NCBI RefSeq assembly: GCF_033958435.1
Contig: NC_134138.1
Span: forward strand, 192,173,298 to 192,237,297
Origin: Carettochelys insculpta
Taxonomy: Eukaryota; Chordata; Testudines; Carettochelyidae
Direction: 5' to 3'
Length of the DNA stretch: 64,000 nucleotides
In this document: positions 57,274 through 64,000 of the stretch, one piece after another
Layout: each line of letters opens with the position of its first letter
Numbering within the stretch: position 1 is the stretch's first letter
Position numbers and translations under genes: made by a program
The notes under the pieces: model-generated
Databases searched by the model: none
Seen by the model: the letters and a program-made list of their open reading frames with translations, nothing else
Told to the model about the DNA's origin: nothing

Positions 57274-59428
57274 CTATAGCCCGGCACTGGGCGTGCCCAG
57301 CCGGGAGCCCCGCCGCGCCTGCAGTCTGGTCCGCGGCTGGGTGGGAGCGGGCTGGACCGGAAGGTATCGGTGCCGGCGAGTCTCAGGTGGCTCCAGGGGT
57401 CCCTCGGCGCTCTGGCCCTCGCGGGTGGGTGGTGGGGCGACGGCGGACGGGCTGGCGACGGCCGGAGCAGCTGGTGGTGGAGCTGCAGGAGCGGGCAGGG
57501 CGGGCGATGGGTCGGCCGGTGCGGCATGGGGGGCCAGGTAGTCGACGAGCCGGTTAAATGTCTGCATATAGGCCCCCCATGCCTCCTGGCGCCAGGCCAG
57601 CGCCCGCTCCTGCAGCTGGAGGTGCAGCTCCAAGACCTCCAGCTGCCGGCGGAGGATGGCCAGCAGCTGGGGGTCCGTCGCCGTCGGCGGTAGTAGGCGC
57701 GGGGTCCACCGTCTAGCCCTCCGCGGGGCTGGTCGTTCCTCGGCCGAGGGGCTGCCCTGGAGCTATGGTCCCGGAGTGCTCTCCAGAACAACTGAGGCCT
57801 CTCTGGCGCTCTCTTCCGGTCCTTCTGATGGTGCAGGTGCAGGTGCAGGACACAGGAGAGGAGGGGGGAAAGAAGAATGGAGACAGGCGTTAGTGTGGGC
57901 CCCGAGCCATGGCCTCTGTCTCCCCCGCCCTGTGCTGCAGGTTCCCCATCCCCGTCCCCGGGAGATGCTGCTGTGATGGATGGGGTTCAGGGATCCCCCT
58001 GCCCTGCACCCTGTCCCCTGGTGGGAGCGACTCTCACTTCACCCCGCAGGGTCTGACAGCCGGAGAGGTTTCTTAGGCCACAGATGCCCAGTTTCTGGCA
58101 GGAGTGACAGCACCAGCTGTCGGAAGAGACAGTCCTTCCAACCCGTCCTGGGGAGAAGACCCCAAGGGGGGCCCCTCTGGGATGCAGCTTTCCCCCTCCT
58201 CAGGCTGGCTGCCTTCCAGCTCTCCCTTCCCCTAGCCTCTACCTGTGGCCCCCGCCCTCCCGCCCCAATTCCAAGCCTGCTCGGCTCCTCCCTCCTGTTT
58301 GTTCAGGGCAGAGGTGTCACCTGCCAGCTGTAGCGCCAGGATCCTCCTTTGGCCCTGGGAGCTCTTCGGCTCTTGTGGCTCATATGTAGCCTGAGTCTCC
58401 CTTTGGCACTCCCCCCACTCCATCACATGCTGCTGCTGCGGGGTGTCCCACCCACTCCGCCCGGGGGCCCCTCGAGGTTCCGCTCCCCCCTGGCCCGGGG
58501 ATGGGGCATGGCACTGTCATGCAGGGTCGGGGGGGGCAGGGGCTGATGGCTGCAGTGCTGTGAGGGCCATGGCCCTGGTGTCCTTGGGGCCATGGCCATG
58601 TGAGCGTGTGGGGGGCCCTGGACACATCTCTGTTACCTCCGCCCCTCAAGCCCAGGGGTGTCCACCAGAGAGGGGTACCTACCTGTGGGTCCGCTCCCAC
58701 GGTCCGGAGATCCCCGGGGGTTGGAGGCCCTGCTGCTGCTCTGGGATGCAGGAGGAGGATCTGCAGGCTGGATTCTGCGGAGGAGGAGCCCCCCTCCTCC
58801 TCCTCCTCCTCCTCCTCCTGCCGCGATGTCCCGGGGATGGCCTCCGGGGGGGGGCCCCCGGGGTGCGGGGCTTGCCTCCGGGGCGGACTCCGGCTGCAGG
58901 GCCTGCTGGGGCTCATCAGCTGAGGTGTCAAGGGTGGCCGGAGGGGAGGAGGTGTGCCGGGAGCCCAGGATGTCCCTGAGCTCCCTGTAAAAGGGGCAAG
59001 TGACGGGGGCGGCCCCAGATCGGCTGGCCGCATCCCGGGCCTGGGCATAACCCTGCCGCAGCTCCTTCACCTTACCCCTCACATGATCAGGAGTGCGGGC
59101 AGGGTGACCCCGGGCAGCCAGGCCATCGGCCAGCCGAGCGAACGCATCCGCGTTCCGCCTCTTGCTCCCCATTACCTGGAGCACCTCCTCCTCGCTCCAG
59201 AGCCCCAGCAGGTCCCACAGCTCGGCCTCCGTCCAGGAGGGGCCCCGCTGCCGCTTTCCAGACTGGCTGGCCCTCTGGCTGGGCTGGCTGCCCTGGCTCC
59301 CCTTGGGGGGGGGGTCCCCTGGGGGCGCTGGGGGGGCTGCTGGCTCGCCATCGCTGCTGGGTGGGTGGCTGAGGGTTGTGCAGGTTAGCCGCGTGTGCAG
59401 GCTGCAGCCTGCACGTTGCCTCAGCTTC
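57274..59428 (-). pseudogene. Harbinger Myb/SANT-like DNA-binding protein, H2 copy
   Basis: The minus-strand partner gene. Exon 1 runs from an acceptor-like CTGACTCTGCAG at 59428 to a donor ACAG|GTAGGT at 58683. It encodes the trihelix Myb/SANT domain: SWTEAELWDLLGLWSEEEVL, VMGSKRRNADAFARLADGL, DHVRGKVKELRQGYAQARDA, CPFYRELRDILG, then an acidic/proline linker with a polyglycine run. Exon 2 (about 57824 or slightly upstream to 57274) encodes a Gln/Leu-rich helix, LQLQERALAWRQEAWGAYMQ, and a proline-rich C-terminus ending LGTPSAGL. Family role: binds the element ends and partners the transposase. Lesions: the splice acceptor present in H1 (CCACAG) is altered here, and an in-frame TAG lies at 57763-57765. 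No in-frame ATG precedes the SANT domain in exon 1, so the true start is probably in an upstream exon that I cannot place. Confidence 0.8.
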
Positions 59429-59900
59429 CTGCAGAGTCAGGGAGGGGGGAGGGGACCTTTAAGGGGCCGCTCCACGCGGCCACCAGTGAGCTGAGGGGCT
59501 GGAGAGACAGCGTCTCTCAACCCCCCAGCTGATGGCCGCCATGGAGGACCTGGCAATTTCGACGTTGCGGGACGCGGATCGTCTACACTGTCCCTACTTC
59601 GACGTTCAACATCAAAGTAGGGCACTATTCCTATCTCCTCATGGGGTTAGCGACTTCGACGTCTCGCCGCCTAACATCGAAGTTAACTTCGAAATAGCGC
59701 CCGACGCGTGTAGCCGCGACGGGCGCTCTTTCGAAGTTAGTGCCGCTACTTCAAAGTAGCATGCACGTGTAGACACAGCTAATAAGAGCTGCAGTCACCC
59801 AATACCTGCAGAGGAACAGGCAAATATAAAGGTTGGAGCCCACCAAGAGCTAATTCTGGTGGACTGGATCCAGTCCATGGGCTGGTATCTCCCTGCCCCT

Positions 59901-61345
59901 GAATAAAGGGCTTAAGGACAGAGCACTTGGGGATTCCATTTAATAATCCATTGTTTTTCCACCACCAGTGCAATTACTACACCAGTTTCTTAACTAGGCC
60001 CATTTACCATGGTATGTGAGTGGCTCCCTCTAGAAAACCCCAGATTGCTGATGTTCAGGGTACACTGTGTTCTACTTATTTACTCCGGCTTTTCTCCAAA
60101 GAGCAGCTTGAGCAACTGCTGGAAACCTACTTGCAGTCTGAGGGATTCTTACCGATTGGCTGTGTATCTATCCGGCTTGTTCTACAGCCTGTGGCTGCAT
60201 GCTTTCTGTACAAGTGCCTAGCCCTTGCGATACAGGGCGTTTTACTGAGGCCCAGGCCTGCCGACGGGGGTGGGTAGATAAAGGGAGCAGCTGCATGGGG
60301 GCCCACCATTTCAAAGGAGTCAGAGTAGCAGTAGTAGCAGCGGCGGCTGGAGTTCCAAGCCCCTTTGAACTGCCACGGCAGTGCTGCTCAACAATCCAAG
60401 CAGTGCTAAGGGCTCACTGTCCTAGGACCCCACTTGTGACGTCAAGGCACCGGGTCCCCTTCCCACCTTGCCCAGGGGCTCGGGCTGACCATCCGCCCTG
60501 CCGCTGAGGCCCAATCCTACAAAGTGCCAAGCTTCTCCTGCAAGCTGCCAAATGCCCTCAACACCCATTCCCATCAATAGGAGCAGAGCAACACTCCGCA
60601 TGCCAGAGGAACCACTCTACACTTTGCAGAGTTTGCTCCTGACAAAATAAATTAAGTGAGAGAGAGATGTGGGACCGGGAGGCTGAATGTCTTTTCTAGC
60701 TCTCTCTTGGGTGGGATTAATCTTCTTTCATCATCCCCTCTTTCATTTTCAAAGCACTAGAGCACACCATTTTTCCAGACTAAAGTATTTTCATCTGCAG
60801 CCAAATAAAAACATTTCCATCATTCATATTCACCAGGTCTATAGGGGCACATACAAAACTGTGAGATATTCTGATCATTAAAAGTGAGGATACATATGTG
60901 CATTACCATCCATTATGTAGACTCAGAAATATTGTTACAACACTAGCATTCATTAGGGGAAAAAACCTGCTAGCCAAAAGCTCATCCATATTTGGATTAA
61001 TAGTGTAAATATCTAGCTGTCTGACTATTATATATGTCCTTATGTAGATGTTTTCAAACTCATGCTGTCTCTGTAATTGTGACTAAAAAGGCCATCAGAT
61101 TCAGAACATTGTTTCCCTTATTTCTGCATTACATTAGTGGGCTAAGACATGCCAAGGTACACTGTGCTGTTATCTCGTACTACTTCAAACCATGGCAGGG
61201 GAGCTGCAGCTCTAGATGAAAGATGTATTCATGAGGTTTTATGAGGGCAACTAGTACGGTGCCTGCTCATTGTAATCTGAGCCTTAGTCTGCTATGAGCC
61301 CCGTGCTTTCCTGTGAAATACATGTCATAAAGCTATACCTTGCTG
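59901..61345. other. No recognisable gene
   Basis: Mixed unique-looking DNA. Short open frames at 60009-60277 overlap in two frames and lack support. Confidence 0.35.
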
Positions 61346-61349
61346 AAGG

Positions 61350-63186
61350 TGGAATTGTAAGCAGATATCCGTAAGTTAAGTTAGAAGAGCCTTAACTATA
61401 GCCATGCTGGTGCGGCATCGTTCGAAAGCTCTTAATGTGCTGATCTATGATATACTGGTAAAATGCAAGTAGCAATATGGTGTGTTAATGAATGAACAAG
61501 ACATTTAAATCAGGACATGCGTGTCCCAGATAAGTTTGGGGAGGGGCTAAAGCAATTTCTCAAAGACAAAGAGCAAGCTGATGCTCCAGCCATACGTGAA
61601 CAAAGCTGATGGTCCAACAGCTAGTAAGTGGCCCTTCTTTGTCAAGAAAAGCGAGGGCTGGGCAAAGAGATCTGTTTCTCAGCAAAGGAGCAGAATGAAG
61701 TCTCTGTCCTCCACCAGAACCCTTCCCTTTCGGTTCTCAGATGGTCAAGTTTTCTAAAGAGGGACTGACATGACAAAAGGGAGGGGCAAATGCACAAAGT
61801 CACCCCCTCTCTCCTGTCCATATCATTTTCCACACTTAGGCTACGTCTACACGTGCAGCCAACATCGAAATAGCTTATTTCGATGTTGCAACATCGAAAT
61901 AGTCTATTTCGATGAATAACGTCTACACGTCCTCCAGGGCCAGCAACGTCGATGTTCAACTTCGACGTTGCTCAGCCCAACATCGAAATAGGCGCAGCAA
62001 GGGAACGTCTACACGTCAAAGTAGCACACATCGAAATAGGGATGCCAGGCACAGCTGCAGACAGGGTCACAGGGCGGACTCAACAGCAAGCCGCTCCCTT
62101 AAAGGGCCCCTCCCAGACACAGTTGCACTAAACAACATAAGATACACAGAGCTGAGAACTGGTTGCAGACCCTGTGCCTGCAGCATAGATCCCCAGCTGC
62201 CGCAGAAGCAGCCAGAAGCCCTGGGCTAAGGGCTGCTGCCCACGGTGACCATAGAGCCCCGCAGGGGCTGGAGAGAGAGCATCTCTCAACCCCCCAGCTG
62301 ATGGCCGCCATGGAGGACCCAGCAATTTCGACGTTGCGGGACGCGGATCGTCTACACGGTCCCTACTTCGACGTTGAACGTCGAAGTAGGGCGCTATTCC
62401 TATCTCCTCATGAGGTTAGCGACTTCGACGTCTCGCCGCCTAACGTCGAAGTTAACTTCGAAATAGCGCCCGACGCATGTAGACGCGACGGGCGCTATTT
62501 CGAAGTTGGTGCCGCTACTTCGAAGTAGCGTGCACGTGTAGACGCAGCTTTAGAGAGATAAAGGAATCAGCTGTTCGACCCTGGGTGAGGGGTCCTGACC
62601 TGAACGGTAATGCTGTTGGAAGCAGGTGGTGAGAAACTTTGCTTTAAATCTATTCTAGTTTGTTACGTTAAGCATTAGAAAGCATTTTATCTTTATTTTA
62701 CTTGCAATCATTTCTGGCTCTTCTGCTTCATCCCTGTTCTCACAATCTAGGTCTTTGTAGTTAACAAGCTTCTTTTATGGTTTTAGCTGATCCAGTGTGT
62801 AAGTTAAAGTGCTTGGGTAACTTGGTTTAGGATGATAGACTGGTGAATTTTATTCCCTCTCAGAAATACCTGACAATATAATTGGACTATCCAGGTGGCC
62901 TGGACAGTACTAGACATACGTTTCAGGGGATAAGGGTGGGGGAATGAGACCTCAAGAGTGGTAGGGTAACTTTGTAGTATAATCAAAGCTGGTGAGAGCC
63001 AGAGTGAAACTGGAATGTGAATGGCAGGCTGCAGATACACATAAATTCAGAAGCTGCTTGCATGCTGGAAGGGTGTGAACAACCCAGGTGGGAGTTACCA
63101 CCAGTAAGGTATAGTAAGGCACCCAAGGTTACAGGGCAGAATTGAAACAGCTCCTCAGGGGTTTGGATAGCCTGGTATGTCACAGA
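61350..63186 (+). repeat. Old LTR-like interspersed repeat split by a Harbinger MITE
   Basis: Sequence on both sides of the MITE at 61839-62549 (left: AGAGATCTGTTTCTCAGCAA; right: GGGTGAGGGGTCCTGACCTG ... TTTATGGTTTTAGCTGATCC ... GGTATAGTAAGGCACCCAAG ... ATGTCACAG) fits a long repeat that I recognise from turtle genomes, possibly a solo LTR. Exact borders are uncertain, and I see no coding region. Confidence 0.45.
61839..62549 (+). mobile_element. Harbinger-derived MITE copy 3 (711 bp)
   Basis: Ends GGCTACGTCTACACGTG and (complement) AGCTGCGTCTACACGTG, flanked by TTA (61836-61838, 62550-62552), the target preferred by the Harbinger superfamily. Same breakpoints as copies 1 and 2. In this copy the transposase start codon is changed to ATA (ATAGATCCCC). 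Confidence 0.93.
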
Positions 63187-63470
63187 AGGCAGCTCCAATT
63201 TCATGTCACCAGTGCATCAGTCAATCTGCAGCACTAGTGGTTAAAACAAAGAAAAACCCAGAGAACTCCAAGAGCTAGCTTTCCCCCCATGCCACCTCTG
63301 ATTGGCATCCGAAGAGACATCAACAGGAGGAGATGCTAATAGACTAAAGAAATGGGGAGTAATAGGTTCAGGAAACTGCAAAAAATACTCCAGACAGAGC
63401 TGAAACCAGGCAGCCACGGAGGAAGCTTAAATTAAAAATCAGAAAATTCAGAAATGGTTGGTTTGGATGA

Positions 63471-63590
63471 AGCATGATCTTGTATTAAGACTGGGAATCA
63501 GGAGACTCCATGTTTAATCCTGGACAGGTCACTCTGTGTGCCTCAGGTTTCCCATCTAAGCAGAGCATAATATTTCCTTTATCTTTCCTA
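63471..63590 (+). repeat. MIR/CORE-like SINE fragment
   Basis: Contains TGGGAATCAGGAGACTCC, AATCCTGGACAGGTCACT and GTGTGCCTCAGGTTTCCC, the diagnostic order of the MIR/CORE-type SINE body. The tRNA-like head is missing. Confidence 0.65.
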
Positions 63591-63597
63591 CTTAAAC

Positions 63598-63945
63598 TAC
63601 ATAAGATTGGCCATACTGGGTCTGAGCAATGGTCCTTCTAGCCCAGTATCCTATTGCTGATAGCAGCCAATGCAAGATGCTTCAGAGGGAATGAACACAA
63701 TAGGGCAATTCCAAGTGGTCTATCCCCTGTCATCCAGTCCATGCTTCTGTCAGTTGTAAGTTTAAGGACACTTGGAGCATAGGTTGTGACCCTGATTCTA
63801 TTGCCTAACTCATTGATAGACCTATCCTCCATGAATTTAGCTAATTTTATTGAGCTTAGTAAACTTTTGATCTTCACAACGTCCCATGACAATGAGTCCC
63901 ACAGGTTCATTATGTGTTGTACAAAACCATTCTTTGTCAAAGTTG
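63598..63945 (+). repeat. Widespread reptile interspersed repeat (unassigned)
   Basis: GGCCATACTGGGTCTGAG, TAGCCCAGTATCCTA, GACCTATCCTCCATGAATTT and CCCACAGGTTCATTATG follow in the order of a repeat that is very common in turtle genomes. I am not sure which superfamily it belongs to. Confidence 0.6.
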
Positions 63946-64000
63946 CCAGCCCTTATCATGTGTGCATACAATGCCTAGATAACATGATGGGCCCATGGTC

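Larger units (their letters stand above)
55047..59780 (+). mobile_element. Harbinger transposon H2 (autonomous type)
   Basis: A 4,734-bp element. The left end GCTACGTCTACACGTG and the right end (complement) AGCTGTGTCTACACGTG are flanked by AAT (55044-55046 and 59781-59783). It encodes a DDE transposase (+) and a convergent Myb/SANT-like protein (-). It is the better preserved of the two full copies. Its left and right 300 bp are nearly the same as those of the 710-711-bp derivatives. Confidence 0.93.
54855..59900. repeat. Old interspersed repeat split by Harbinger H2
   Basis: 54855-55046 (TTAGTCCCTGGTAAAC ... CACTCCCATTGGGTGC ... TCTGCAGCCAAT) and 59784-59900 (ACCCAATACCTGCAGAGG ... TGGACTGGATCCAGTCC) are the two halves of the same repeat seen at 43380-43790. 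The Harbinger H2 element lies between them. Confidence 0.6.

Noticed and set aside
58380..59048. A 222-codon minus-strand open frame in H2 as a separate gene
   Set aside because: It is a different frame overlapping the SANT exon and its intron; the SANT frame carries the recognisable domain.

Overview
This window looks like intergenic or intronic DNA from a non-avian reptile, most probably a turtle (inference). The evidence is its repeat content: Penelope-like retroelements (PLEs) whose 3' ends carry hammerhead-type ribozyme cores, CR1 LINE fragments, PIF/Harbinger DNA transposons with internally deleted derivatives, hAT-like and Tc1/mariner-like MITEs, and several degenerate families I recognise from turtle genomes. 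There are no bacterial-type genes, operons, CRISPR arrays or phage genes. Genes in the transposons have introns with GT/AG ends and AATAAA signals.

Layout. 1-9.4 kb holds several PLE 3'-end copies (a complete short insertion at 5529-6346 has a 13-15 bp target-site duplication), a hAT MITE, two degenerate MITEs and an LTR-like repeat. 9.4-15.7 kb is mostly unassigned, with a GC-rich repeat block at 11.8-13.5 kb. 15.7-19.6 kb has an unexplained pair of inverted 140-bp arms followed by a 2.9-kb PLE into which a second PLE is inserted. 19.8-23.9 kb has a degenerate MITE, a CR1 endonuclease fragment split by a hAT insertion, and two foldback MITEs. 24.1-28.0 kb is an autonomous-type Harbinger element (H1). 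A 711-bp derivative lies at 29.2 kb. 33.1-34.7 kb has two more PLE copies of different lineages. 38.3-39.5 kb and 46.4-47.0 kb are clusters of palindromic MITEs. A second Harbinger derivative is at 51.0 kb, a Tc1/mariner-like MITE at 53.15 kb, a second full Harbinger (H2) at 55.05-59.78 kb and a third derivative at 61.84 kb, all flanked by old repeats.

How the genes work together. Each full Harbinger element encodes a DDE transposase on the + strand (one intron, polyglutamine start) and a convergent Myb/SANT-like DNA-binding protein on the - strand. In this superfamily the two proteins act together on the element ends. Both copies of both genes carry visible lesions. The 710-711-bp derivatives keep only the ends and the first codons of the transposase, so they would have been moved in trans.

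Host sequence. I found no host gene I can name. The best candidate is an exon-like segment at 45483-45610 (+). A 115-bp piece of it, ending at the predicted splice donor, is duplicated with one synonymous difference at 43509-43623. Two weaker candidate exons lie at 48831-48887 and 54259-54368.
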